Translations under genes and position numbers: made by a program
Notes under the pieces: model-generated
Databases searched by the model: none
Seen by the model: only the letters and a program-made list of their open reading frames with translations
What the model was told of the DNA's origin: nothing
Shown here: positions 16,292-24,447 of the stretch, piece after piece
Layout: each line of letters begins with the position of its first letter
Numbering within the stretch: position 1 is the first letter of the stretch
Assembly (NCBI GenBank): GCA_000701945.1
Contig: JNKE01000018.1
Span: 124,001-188,000 of the forward strand
Reading direction: 5' to 3'
DNA length: 64,000 bases
DNA from: Anaerotruncus sp. MC2020
Lineage (GTDB): Bacteria > Bacillota > Clostridia > Oscillospirales > Ruminococcaceae

Positions 16292-17598
16292 ACATATGGG
16301 AAAACCTGAAAATGGCGCTTAGCTCCATAATGGCTAACAAGCTGCGCTCACTGCTGACGATGATAGGCATCATCATCGGTATCTGCTCAGTTATCACGAT
16401 AACGACGCTTGGTACTACGCTTCGCTCGACTATCACGACAACGCTCAACTCTCTTGGCTCGAACGTAATGGAGGTATATGTGTCGCCAAAACCGAGTGTC
16501 GACTCTGACGTCGCTTATGATACGATTTCACCTGACGACTTCATCACGTATTCACAGGTCGAGAAGCTCGTCAAGGAATATCCCGATATACGCATAGCTG
16601 AATCGAATTACGTCTGCGAAGCATCCAGCAAGAATTCTCTCGGCAAAGAGGTCGGGACAAAGATAACAGGCGCCTATAACGGTACTCTCGACAACGATGG
16701 TTCGAGACTGCTTGCAGGACGTATGATATCCATGGACGATGTTTCTAAGAAGAAGTACACCTGCGTGGTAACGAATGTTTTTGTGCGGCAGTATTTCAAG
16801 AACCATGAGGAGCCGATAGGACAGACCATCAAGCTGGTCTCTGCTGATAACGGACTTCCGTATGAGTTCACAATTGTCGGAGTATGCACCTATAATTCTC
16901 TGTTTTCAGGCGCAGCCATGGGCAGGGAGGAGGATATCAAAACTCCCGTTTATATCCCCAATTCCGTCGCGAAAGAGATGCAGGGCAGCTACGGCGAGGA
17001 GAGATATATGTACTGGCTGCTCTCGTTTGACCCCAAGACTGACGGCAAGATTGCCAAGGCTAATGTTGCATCGTTCTTTGAGAAGGAATATCCCGCAAAT
17101 AAAAACTTCGAGACGATTGTATTCAGCAATCAGGATACGATGAAGATTATCGACATCATCATCAATGTCATCACCATCTTCGTAGCGGTAATCGCTTCCA
17201 TCTCGCTCATCGTCGGAGGCGTCGGAGTTATGAACATCATGCTCGTAAGCGTCACGGAGCGTACCCGCGAGATAGGTATACGAAAGGCGCTCGGAGCAAA
17301 GAAGTCGACTATCAAGTTCCAGTTTGTGACTGAGGCTATCATCATGTGCCTCATCGGAGGAATCATCGGAGTCGTTCTCGGACTGTTCAACGGCTTCATT
17401 GCAGGAGTCATCGCAAATCTTGTAATAAGCAGCATTCCTACAGCGAAGCAGGTGCTCGGTACAATAGTCATGGTACCGTCAGTGACCGCAATAATCATCT
17501 CTATCATCTTCTCGATGATAACGGGCGTATTCTTCGGATACTACCCTGCAAGCAAGGCTGCAAAGATGAACCCCATAGACGCACTGCGTTACGACTAA
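16288..17598 (+). CDS. MacB-like ABC permease (FtsX domain)
   Basis: 436 residues. The first transmembrane segment near residue 20-42 sits in the canonical NKLRSLLTMIGIIIG; an extracellular MacB-type periplasmic core domain spans about 45-275; three more membrane helices follow with the FtsX signature ERTREIGIRKALGAKK. With the upstream ATPase and fusion protein it forms a tripartite-like exporter adapted to a Gram-positive envelope. Substrate unknown; antimicrobial peptides are the usual cargo for such systems in Firmicutes, and the upstream palindrome suggests regulated expression. Confidence 0.92.
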   Translation: MNIWENLKMALSSIMANKLRSLLTMIGIIIGICSVITITTLGTTLRSTITTTLNSLGSNVMEVYVSPKPSVDSDVAYDTISPDDFITYSQVEKLVKEYPDIRIAESNYVCEASSKNSLGKEVGTKITGAYNGTLDNDGSRLLAGRMISMDDVSKKKYTCVVTNVFVRQYFKNHEEPIGQTIKLVSADNGLPYEFTIVGVCTYNSLFSGAAMGREEDIKTPVYIPNSVAKEMQGSYGEERYMYWLLSFDPKTDGKIAKANVASFFEKEYPANKNFETIVFSNQDTMKIIDIIINVITIFVAVIASISLIVGGVGVMNIMLVSVTERTREIGIRKALGAKKSTIKFQFVTEAIIMCLIGGIIGVVLGLFNGFIAGVIANLVISSIPTAKQVLGTIVMVPSVTAIIISIIFSMITGVFFGYYPASKAAKMNPIDALRYD

Positions 17599-17605
17599 TA
17601 ACAAA

Positions 17606-17633
17606 AAAACCGATGCTGATGCATCGGTTTTTT
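17606..17633. terminator. Bidirectional terminator between permease gene and cysE
   Basis: Arms 17606-17616 and 17621-17631 with loop TGAT; A run before and T run after. Confidence 0.9.
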
Positions 17634-17635
17634 GC

Positions 17636-18595
17636 TTATATGATGTAGAACCACGTTTCGTCCTGCGGTAGCTCCGTCTGCTGGACGGGCTTATCCGAGG
17701 AGAAATTCACGCGGAGCTCGGGGTTCTTGATGCTGACTCTTGCGCCCGCGGGGACTGACTTGGTGATGAAGGCGTTGCCTCCGATGACGGCGTCATGACC
17801 GATGACGGTCTCGCCGCCGAGAATGGACGCTCCCGAGTAAATTGTGACGTTGTCCTCAATGGTGGGGTGGCGTTTGCGGTTCTTGAGGAGCTGACCACCG
17901 CGCGTGGAGAGCGCACCGAGGGTCACGCCCTGATAAATCTTGACATTGTCGCCTATCTGAGTGGTCTCGCCGATAACGATGCCCGTGCCGTGGTCGATGA
18001 AGAAGTACCTGCCTATGGAGGCGCCGGGGTGGATGTCGATACCTGTTACGCTGTGGGCGTGCTCGGTCATGATACGGGGGATGAGCGGCACTCCGAGCAG
18101 GTGGAGCTCATGCGCAATGCGGTTGACGAGTATCGCGAACAGACCGGGGTACGAGAAGATTATCTCCTCCTTGTTGAAGGCGGCGGGGTCGCCGAGGAAG
18201 GCGGCTTCGACGTCGGTCGCGATGTAGTCGCGTATCTTGGGGAGCTGCTCGAGGAAGGCGAGTGTGATGTCCTCGGCGGACTGCTCTATCTCGCACTGCG
18301 GAGCATTCTCATACTTGGGATTATAGCGCAGAACGACGGAAATCTGCTGTGAGAGGTTGTGTATGATATCCTCGAGCTGGACGGAGATATTGCTCCTGAC
18401 CGTGTAGAGGTGAAATCGGTCGTTCTTGTAGTAGCCGGGGTAGATGATGTTCCTGAGACGCAGGATTATAGCGATGACCTTTTCCTTGTCGGGGTGGTCG
18501 AAGGCGACGGTCTTGTCGATGGTTCGGTCATTATCGTAGTCGTCGATGAGCGTGTCGACGAGAGTATTGATTTTGTTTTCGAGCTTATGGGACAT
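17636..18595 (-). CDS. cysE: Serine O-acetyltransferase
   Basis: 319 residues: an N-terminal helical region of about 165 residues, then the left-handed beta-helix of hexapeptide repeats. The catalytic core HPGASIGRYFFIDHGTGIVIG contains the His-Asp pair of SAT, and VKIYQGVTLGALS is diagnostic. It transfers acetyl from acetyl-CoA to serine, giving O-acetylserine for cysteine synthesis; the longer N-terminus fits the EpsC/SatA branch. AAGGAGG precedes the ATG at 18595. No cysK or T-box was seen beside it. Confidence 0.93.
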   Translation of the reverse strand: MSHKLENKINTLVDTLIDDYDNDRTIDKTVAFDHPDKEKVIAIILRLRNIIYPGYYKNDRFHLYTVRSNISVQLEDIIHNLSQQISVVLRYNPKYENAPQCEIEQSAEDITLAFLEQLPKIRDYIATDVEAAFLGDPAAFNKEEIIFSYPGLFAILVNRIAHELHLLGVPLIPRIMTEHAHSVTGIDIHPGASIGRYFFIDHGTGIVIGETTQIGDNVKIYQGVTLGALSTRGGQLLKNRKRHPTIEDNVTIYSGASILGGETVIGHDAVIGGNAFITKSVPAGARVSIKNPELRVNFSSDKPVQQTELPQDETWFYII

Positions 18596-18631
18596 AGCTT
18601 ATCCTCCTTGAAATGCCTATCGTTTCACTAT

Positions 18632-18660
18632 ATTATATCACAGAAATGAAAAAAATGCAA
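18632..18660 (-). promoter_or_regulatory. Promoter of cysE
   Basis: Minus strand TTGCAT 18660-18655, 17 bases, TATAAT 18637-18632. Confidence 0.78.
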
Positions 18661-18796
18661 CAGGGGACAGAAAAAAGCCGCGAACATCTGCTGAACAAAG
18701 GTTTGACAATTCCTGTGAAATATGCTGTAAGCGTGGTGTCTGCGCCGCCGATTTCACGGAAAAGGTGAATAAATCGGAAATTTGTCTCCGCGCGGC

Positions 18797-18825
18797 TTGA
18801 TATTTCAATTATTTTATGTTACAAT
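18797..18825 (+). promoter_or_regulatory. Promoter of the Shango-like operon
   Basis: TTGATA 18797-18802, 17 bases, TACAAT 18820-18825, about 33 bases before the start of the first gene. No other promoter was seen in the three genes. Confidence 0.75.
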
Positions 18826-18858
18826 GAAGGGTAACGATACTGAAAAGGAGGCGTGAAA

Positions 18859-20334
18859 ATGTCGGACGTGAAAGACATACTTGATTCTGTTCTGCACGAT
18901 GAGAAGCTGCTCGGGAGCCGTGCCTTCCGCGACAAGGTCTACACCGACCAGCCGATAATAAAGCGCGCCTCACAGATAAAAACTCCCGAAACTCCGCAGA
19001 AGATAAAGGATATGAAAGCCATCGCCTACACTCCCGAGGCGTACTGGAAGACCTCCGCGTGGCTGTTCTATACGCAGGGCAAATTCATGGAGGACTACAC
19101 CGACGTCTACGAGTACACGACGGACTTCGTCCGCTATTATCCGACCTACCGCGACCTCGACACCGACCAGCTTCGCGGCTACTTCTCGTGGAGGTCGAGG
19201 CTGAGGCGAGGGGAGTACCAGACCGCGCCGATACCGTTCGTGTATATGCGCGCGTATGAGCTTATAAACGGCATAGGTGCGGAGTCCCCGCAGGAGCGCG
19301 TCGCGCTGTTGAAGCGCCTGACCGCGGAATACGGCGGGCTCAATGCGGAGATGAACCGCCTCATACAGCGCTGGACGGCGGACTACTGCGTATACGAGCA
19401 GCTCGACCCGCAGCTCATTGCCGACCTGCCCGATATCATGTACGACAGCGCGCTGATGAAGCTTCTGAACTGGCAGGAGAGCGGCGACGACGAGCTTTTC
19501 TCGGCGATGAACTATCTCTCGGGCTACCCGTTCGAGCGCTCGCGGTACTACATCGCCGAGCCCGAGAAGTTCAAAGCCGCGGCAGTACGCATATTCCGCG
19601 CGATGTCGGACTTCTTCCGCGACCGCAGAAAGAAGTCACTCTGCGAGAACTTATTCGGTCACCCGACGGAGCTTAACTGCTCGCTGTTTGAGTCGGCGGT
19701 GTTCTACGACAGGAACGCCGCCCGCACGTTTGACTACGCGCTCTCGCCGATACACAGCTACACCTGCCGCAACGGGATATGGCGGTGCTACCGCTACTAC
19801 GGGAACAGGACGCGCAATCAGAAGCTCGGCGAGCTGATGAAGATGCTCGACTATCTTCTGCGCGAGCGCGACGACTTCCGCTACAAGCTCCGCCCCGCGG
19901 AGGTCTCGAAGTCGGCGGCGGAGCTGATAAAGCGCGAGCTCGACGCAATGGACGAGGAGAAGCGCGTTGCAGAAGCGATGCGGATAGATATCGACCTCTC
20001 GAAGCTCGCAGGGATACGTGCGGCGGCGGACGTCACGCGCGACAAGCTCATCGTCGACGAGGAGCCCGATATACCCGCTCCCGAGCCTGTACCCGAGCCC
20101 GAAACAGCGGCGGATTCTCCGCTGACTGACAGCGAGCGGAGCTTCCTGCGTGCTCTCATTGAGGGAGGCGACTGGTCTGCCGCGGCGAGGGAGGCGGGGA
20201 GTATGCCGTCCCTGCTCGCGGACAGCATAAACGACAAGATGTTCGACAGCTTTGCGGACACGGTCATAGACTGCTCTGCGGACGTCCCCGAGGTCATTGA
20301 GGACTACGCCGACGAGCTGGAAAATTACGTATAA
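18859..20334 (+). CDS. sngA: TerB-domain protein, SngA-like (Shango defence system)
   Basis: 491 residues, no signal peptide or membrane segment. The region about 50-200 (AYWKTSAWLFYTQGKFMEDY to RWTADYCVYEQL) resembles the TerB N-terminal domain; the last 75 residues, including SINDKMFDSFADTVID and an acidic end, resemble the TerB C-terminal domain. The Pro/Glu-rich stretch near 405-420 is a linker. TerB proteins act in stress and defence modules. Gene order TerB protein, DUF2791 ATPase, Lhr-like helicase is that published for the Shango anti-phage system (SngA-SngB-SngC). The ATG at 18859 has AAGGAGG eight bases upstream; a GTG two codons earlier is too close. The next gene starts 12 bases later. 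Domain calls are from memory of family patterns, so the exact subtype is uncertain. Confidence 0.75.
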   Translation: MSDVKDILDSVLHDEKLLGSRAFRDKVYTDQPIIKRASQIKTPETPQKIKDMKAIAYTPEAYWKTSAWLFYTQGKFMEDYTDVYEYTTDFVRYYPTYRDLDTDQLRGYFSWRSRLRRGEYQTAPIPFVYMRAYELINGIGAESPQERVALLKRLTAEYGGLNAEMNRLIQRWTADYCVYEQLDPQLIADLPDIMYDSALMKLLNWQESGDDELFSAMNYLSGYPFERSRYYIAEPEKFKAAAVRIFRAMSDFFRDRRKKSLCENLFGHPTELNCSLFESAVFYDRNAARTFDYALSPIHSYTCRNGIWRCYRYYGNRTRNQKLGELMKMLDYLLRERDDFRYKLRPAEVSKSAAELIKRELDAMDEEKRVAEAMRIDIDLSKLAGIRAAADVTRDKLIVDEEPDIPAPEPVPEPETAADSPLTDSERSFLRALIEGGDWSAAAREAGSMPSLLADSINDKMFDSFADTVIDCSADVPEVIEDYADELENYV

Positions 20335-20346
20335 GAGGTGCAAATC

Positions 20347-21672
20347 ATGCCTGAAAATAACAGACCCGCAGTGCCGAAGCGCATTGCCTCCGCGGTCATA
20401 AATTCGCTGAAGGGCGGCGTTGTGCCGCGCATAGGACTGCCCTACATCACAGTCGGCAGGGAGGTCGAGATAGACGCCCTACTGCACGACGTCGACATCA
20501 TCGCAGACGGCGGAGCCTCGTTCCGTTTCATTGTCGGCAAGTATGGAAGCGGCAAGAGCTTCCTCCTGCAAACTATCCGCGCCCACGTCATGGACAGAGG
20601 CTTTGTCGTAGTTGACGCCGACCTCTCGCCCGAGCGCAGACTCCAAGGCACAAAGGGGCAGGGACTTGCCACGTACAAGGAGCTTATCCGTAATATGTCG
20701 ACGAAAACGCGTCCCGACGGCGGAGCTCTTACGCTCATACTCGACCGCTGGATAAGCTCGGTGCAGACCGAGACTGCGGCGGAGACGGGACTTGCGCCCG
20801 ATTCTGCGGACTTCGCAAAGGCGGTCGAGAGGAAGATATTCGAGGTCATATCCGCGCTGAATGAAATGGTACACGGCTTCGATTTTGCGAAGCTGCTGAC
20901 GATATACTACCGCTCATACGCGGCGGGCGACGATGAGAGCAAGGCGAAGGTCGTGAAGTGGTTCCGCGGCGAATATACGACGAAAACCGAGGCAAAGAAC
21001 GACCTCGGCGTGAACATAATCATCACTGACGACGACTGGTACGAGTACATCAAGCTGTTCGCCGTATTCCTCACGCGGGCGGGCTACGGCGGACTGCTCG
21101 TCCTCATCGACGAGCTCGTGAACATCTACAAGATTCCGAACGCGATAACCCGCCAGTACAACTACGAAAAGATACTGACGATGTACAATGACACGCTTCA
21201 GGGCAAGGCGAAGCACCTCGGCATAATAATGGGCGGAACTCCGCAGTGCATCGAGGATACGCGGCGCGGCGTGTACAGCTACGAGGCTCTGCGCTCGCGT
21301 CTTGCGGAGGGGCGTTTCGGACGCGAGGGCGTCAAGGATATGCTCGCGCCCGTGATACACCTCACTCCGCTGACCTATGAGGAAATGCTCGTGCTGACGG
21401 AGAAGCTTGCCGATATCCACGCGGGTCTTTTCGGCTACGAGCGCGTCATCACGCAGGACGACATGGTCGCCTTCATCAAGCTCGAATTCGGGCGCATCGG
21501 AGCGGGCAGCCACATCACTCCGCGCGAGGTGATACGCGACTTCATCGAGCTCCTCGACATCGTGTATCAGAATCCGCACATCAACATCAGCGAGTTCATC
21601 ATGTCCGAGAATATGCCGTCCTCGACTTCGCAGGAGAGCACCGAGGACGAGTTCGCGGAGTTCGAGATATAA
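20347..21672 (+). CDS. sngB: BrxD-like (DUF2791) P-loop ATPase, SngB-like
   Basis: 441 residues. Walker A GKYGSGKS at 64-71; Walker B LLVLIDELV with Asp255-Glu256; the N-terminal block (VPRIGLPYITVGREVEIDAL, then VVVDADLSPERRLQG) is typical of the DUF2791 ATPases called BrxD in BREX loci and SngB in Shango. It probably works with the helicase on DNA; the hydrolysis motifs look intact. Ser/Glu-rich tail from about 420. GAGGTG precedes the ATG at 20347. Ten bases separate it from the helicase gene. BREX membership is less likely because brxC/pglY, pglX methylase and pglZ are missing. Confidence 0.8.
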   Translation: MPENNRPAVPKRIASAVINSLKGGVVPRIGLPYITVGREVEIDALLHDVDIIADGGASFRFIVGKYGSGKSFLLQTIRAHVMDRGFVVVDADLSPERRLQGTKGQGLATYKELIRNMSTKTRPDGGALTLILDRWISSVQTETAAETGLAPDSADFAKAVERKIFEVISALNEMVHGFDFAKLLTIYYRSYAAGDDESKAKVVKWFRGEYTTKTEAKNDLGVNIIITDDDWYEYIKLFAVFLTRAGYGGLLVLIDELVNIYKIPNAITRQYNYEKILTMYNDTLQGKAKHLGIIMGGTPQCIEDTRRGVYSYEALRSRLAEGRFGREGVKDMLAPVIHLTPLTYEEMLVLTEKLADIHAGLFGYERVITQDDMVAFIKLEFGRIGAGSHITPREVIRDFIELLDIVYQNPHINISEFIMSENMPSSTSQESTEDEFAEFEI

Positions 21673-21681
21673 GGGGGAGCT

Positions 21682-23919
21682 ATGGACGTATTCGACCGCT
21701 ATGCGCCGTTTATTCAGGACTTCATCTACCGCAGCAACTGGGAGTCGCTACGCGCGATACAGGCTGCCGCGGGCGAGGCGATATTCAACACCGACGAGAA
21801 CGTGCTGCTCTCCGCCTTGACCGCATCGGGCAAGACGGAAGCCGCCTTTTTCCCGATACTCACTCTCTTCTCGGAGGATATGCCGCGCTCTGTCGGAGCT
21901 ATATACATCGGACCGCTCAAAGCCCTGATAAACGACCAGTTCACGCGCCTTACCGAGCTCTGCGAGGAGGCGGACATACGCGTCTGGCACTGGCACGGCG
22001 ACGCCGCGCAGTCCCACAAGGCGAAGATGCTGAAAAATCCGTCGGGCATATTGCAGATTACGCCCGAATCGCTCGAAGCCATGCTGCTCCGCAAGCACGC
22101 GCTGATACCGAAGCTGTTCGGCGACCTGCGTTTCATCGTCATCGACGAGGTACACTCCCTCATGCGCGGTGACCGTGGAGGTCAGACGCTCTGCCTCATC
22201 GAGAGACTGTCGAAGCTCGCGGGAGTTCAGCCGCGCAGGATAGGTCTGTCCGCGACGATAGGCGACCTCGAAGCGACGGGAGAATTCCTCGCGTCGGGTA
22301 CGAATCGCGGCACAGTTATCCCGCGCATCGAGGCAAAGGGCACGAAGTGGCGGCTCTCAATGGAGCACTTCTACATCTCACAGCAGAACCAGCCCGAGGG
22401 CGGCGCGGACGTCGAAGCCCTGCCCGTGCTGGAGGAAAAGACGGACTCTGCTCCCGAGCACGCCGACGCAGGAATGGGCTACATCTTCGAGCACACGCGC
22501 GGCAAGAAATGCCTTGTTTTCGTCAATTCGCGCGAGGAGTGCGAGGCTGTCACGACGACGCTGCGCTCCTACTGCGAGGCTAATCACGAGCCCGACCGCT
22601 TCCTGATACATCACGGCAACCTCTCCGCCGCCTACCGCGAGACCGCCGAGGCTGCGATGAAGGACGACGACATTTTCATGACCACCTGCACCACCGCCAC
22701 GCTTGAGCTTGGTATCGACATCGGCAGGCTCGAGCGCGCATTTCAGGTCGACGCGCCGTTCACGGTGTCCTCGTTCCTGCAAAGAATGGGCAGGACGGGC
22801 AGGCGCGACCTCCCGCCCGAGATGTGGTTCGTCATACGCGAGGAGCTCCCCGAGCCGCGCTCCATGCTGCCCGAGACCGTCCCGTGGAAGCTGATACAGG
22901 GCATAGCTCTTGTGCAGGTCTATGTCGAGGAGCGCTGGGTCGAGCCGCCAAAGCTCGACAGACTGCCGTTTTCGCTGCTCTACCACCAGACGATGAGCAC
23001 TCTTGCCTCCAACGGCGAGCTCACTCCCGCGCAGCTTGCATCTCGGGTGCTCTCGCTGAAATATTTCCACCGCATATCGCAGGACGACTTCCGCGTGCTG
23101 CTCCGCCACCTGCTCGAGACTGAGCATATCCAGCGCACGGAGGAGGGCGGGCTTATCGTGGGGCTCGCGGGTGAGCGCGTCATCAACAGCTTCAAGTTCT
23201 ACGCCGTATTTCAGGAGAACGAGGAGTACACCGTCCGCTGGGACTCGCAGGAGCTTGGCACGGTCGTGAGTCCGCCGCCCGTCGGCGAGAAGCTCGCCAT
23301 TGCGGGACACGTGTGGGTCGTCGAAGAGATAGACCACAAGCGCCGCCTCGTTTACTGCGAGAAGATAAAGGGCAAGGTACCCGCCTATTTCGGCGACTGC
23401 CCGGGGGACATCAACACGAAGATACTGCTGAGGATGCGGCAGGTGCTACGCGAGGACAGGAGCTATCCCTACCTGATGAAAAACGCGGTGCAGAGGCTCG
23501 CGCAGGGGAGACAGTCCGCGCGCAACTCGGGGCTGACGGAAACTCCGCTGATATGTCTCGGCGGCAATATGTGGGCGCTTTTCCCGTGGCTGGGGACGTA
23601 TGCATTTTTCGCAATGGAGCGCTTTCTGAAGCTCCGCTGTGCAGACAGGCTCGGCTTGCGAGGCATGGACTCCGCACGCCCGTACTATATCCAGTTCACG
23701 ATGAAGGCACAGCCCGAGGAGTTCTTCCGCGTGCTTGCGGAGGAGGCGCAGGTGGAATTCGACCCGCTCGCGCTTGTGTATCCGAATGAGGTGCCGATGT
23801 TCGAGAAGTACGACCAGTACGTCCCGCCCGAGCTCGTCCGCAAGGGCTTTGCCTACGGCATTCTCGACATCGCGGGAATGAAGGAGCGTATCCGCGAGTG
23901 GGCGGAGAACAATACGTAA
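21682..23919 (+). CDS. sngC: Lhr-like DEAD/DEAH-box helicase, SngC-like
   Basis: 745 residues. Superfamily 2 motifs are complete: motif I TASGKTE (K51), DEVH at 155-158, SAT at 190-192, and motif VI QRMGRTGRR from 367. The winged-helix and Lhr-core regions follow to about 600. It should be a 3'-5' ATP-dependent DNA or RNA helicase, as in BrxHI and SngC. AAGGGGGAG precedes the ATG. It is the last gene of the operon; the stop is followed by one of the 26-base hairpin repeats and then the promoter of a small metal-binding protein. GC content is as high as in core genes, so no recent foreign origin is obvious. Confidence 0.85.
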   Translation: MDVFDRYAPFIQDFIYRSNWESLRAIQAAAGEAIFNTDENVLLSALTASGKTEAAFFPILTLFSEDMPRSVGAIYIGPLKALINDQFTRLTELCEEADIRVWHWHGDAAQSHKAKMLKNPSGILQITPESLEAMLLRKHALIPKLFGDLRFIVIDEVHSLMRGDRGGQTLCLIERLSKLAGVQPRRIGLSATIGDLEATGEFLASGTNRGTVIPRIEAKGTKWRLSMEHFYISQQNQPEGGADVEALPVLEEKTDSAPEHADAGMGYIFEHTRGKKCLVFVNSREECEAVTTTLRSYCEANHEPDRFLIHHGNLSAAYRETAEAAMKDDDIFMTTCTTATLELGIDIGRLERAFQVDAPFTVSSFLQRMGRTGRRDLPPEMWFVIREELPEPRSMLPETVPWKLIQGIALVQVYVEERWVEPPKLDRLPFSLLYHQTMSTLASNGELTPAQLASRVLSLKYFHRISQDDFRVLLRHLLETEHIQRTEEGGLIVGLAGERVINSFKFYAVFQENEEYTVRWDSQELGTVVSPPPVGEKLAIAGHVWVVEEIDHKRRLVYCEKIKGKVPAYFGDCPGDINTKILLRMRQVLREDRSYPYLMKNAVQRLAQGRQSARNSGLTETPLICLGGNMWALFPWLGTYAFFAMERFLKLRCADRLGLRGMDSARPYYIQFTMKAQPEEFFRVLAEEAQVEFDPLALVYPNEVPMFEKYDQYVPPELVRKGFAYGILDIAGMKERIREWAENNT

Positions 23920-23923
23920 TATT

Positions 23924-23949
23924 GGGCGTCTTGGACGCCGTCCCCTACA
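23924..23949 (-). repeat. 26-base hairpin repeat (TGTAGGGG family), copy 1
   Basis: On the minus strand it begins TGTAGGGG and contains GGCGTC-CAA-GACGCC. It has the same length and layout as copies at 24268, 24312 and 25752, but the stem differs. It directly follows sngC and may act as a weak transcript end. Confidence 0.55.
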
Positions 23950-23955
23950 TTTTTC

Positions 23956-23984
23956 TTGACAAATCACCGAGTTTGTTATACAAT
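23956..23984 (+). promoter_or_regulatory. Promoter of the HMA gene, with overlapping dyad
   Basis: TTGACA 23956-23961, 17 bases, TACAAT 23979-23984. GTTAT (23975-23979) and ATAAC (23986-23990) form an inverted repeat centred on the -10 box, the place of a repressor site. Confidence 0.72.
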
Positions 23985-24004
23985 GATAACAGGAGGTGCA
24001 TAGC

Positions 24005-24256
24005 ATGATAAAAACAACGCTTAAAATAGACGGCATGATGTGCGGACACTGCGAGGCGCACGTCAACGACACGATACGCAACGGCTTCGACGTGAAGAAG
24101 GTGACGTCCTCGCACAAGAAGGGGACTTCGGAGATAATCTCCGACCAGCCCCTCGACGCAGAAAAGCTCAAGGCGGCTATCGAGGCAGACGGCTACAAGG
24201 TGCTGTCCTCGGAGTCCGAGCCCTATGAGAAGAAGGGCTTTTCGCTCTTTAAGTAA
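24005..24256 (+). CDS. Heavy-metal-associated domain protein (copper-chaperone type)
   Basis: 83 residues. The HMA metal motif GMMCGHC lies at residues about 10-16 of a ferredoxin-like betaalphabeta fold; the length matches CopZ-type chaperones with a 15-residue extension. Likely binds Cu(I) or a similar soft metal in the cytoplasm. No P-type ATPase or CsoR gene is adjacent. The ATG at 24005 has GGAGGTG eight bases upstream; the GTG three codons before lies within that site. Translation of the promoter dyad as metal-dependent control is inference. Confidence 0.82.
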   Translation: MIKTTLKIDGMMCGHCEAHVNDTIRNGFDVKKVTSSHKKGTSEIISDQPLDAEKLKAAIEADGYKVLSSESEPYEKKGFSLFK

Positions 24257-24267
24257 TCGGATAACGA

Positions 24268-24293
24268 TGTAGGGGCGAGTTCCGCTCGCCCGC
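24268..24293 (+). repeat. 26-base hairpin repeat (TGTAGGGG family), copy 2
   Basis: TGTAGGGGCGAGTTCC then GCTCGCCCGC. Its arms GGGCGAG/CTCGCCC pair. It lies head-to-head with copy 3, 18 bases apart. Confidence 0.75.
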
Positions 24294-24311
24294 AGGTTTT
24301 GAGATAAGCTC

Positions 24312-24337
24312 GCGGGCGCACGGAATGCGCCCCTACA
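24312..24337 (-). repeat. 26-base hairpin repeat (TGTAGGGG family), copy 3
   Basis: The minus-strand sequence is identical over all 26 bases to copy 5 at 25752-25777, and differs from copy 2 at four positions. Copies 2 and 3 form a 70-base inverted pair. Confidence 0.8.
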
Positions 24338-24380
24338 AATAGTTTTGGTTAGTTAAAACATAAATATAACTTGTTTACTG

Positions 24381-24409
24381 TTGCATTATCTGTTAATTTG
24401 TGGTATAAT
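24381..24409 (+). promoter_or_regulatory. Promoter of ackA
   Basis: TTGCAT 24381-24386, 17 bases, TATAAT 24404-24409. Confidence 0.78.
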
Positions 24410-24447
24410 ATCATACGCAAAATATTTTTCTGAAAGGAATCTGCATT

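Noticed and set aside
18859-23919. BREX system
   Set aside because: BrxD-like and BrxHI-like proteins are present, but methylase, PglZ and BrxC/PglY are absent; Shango order fits better.
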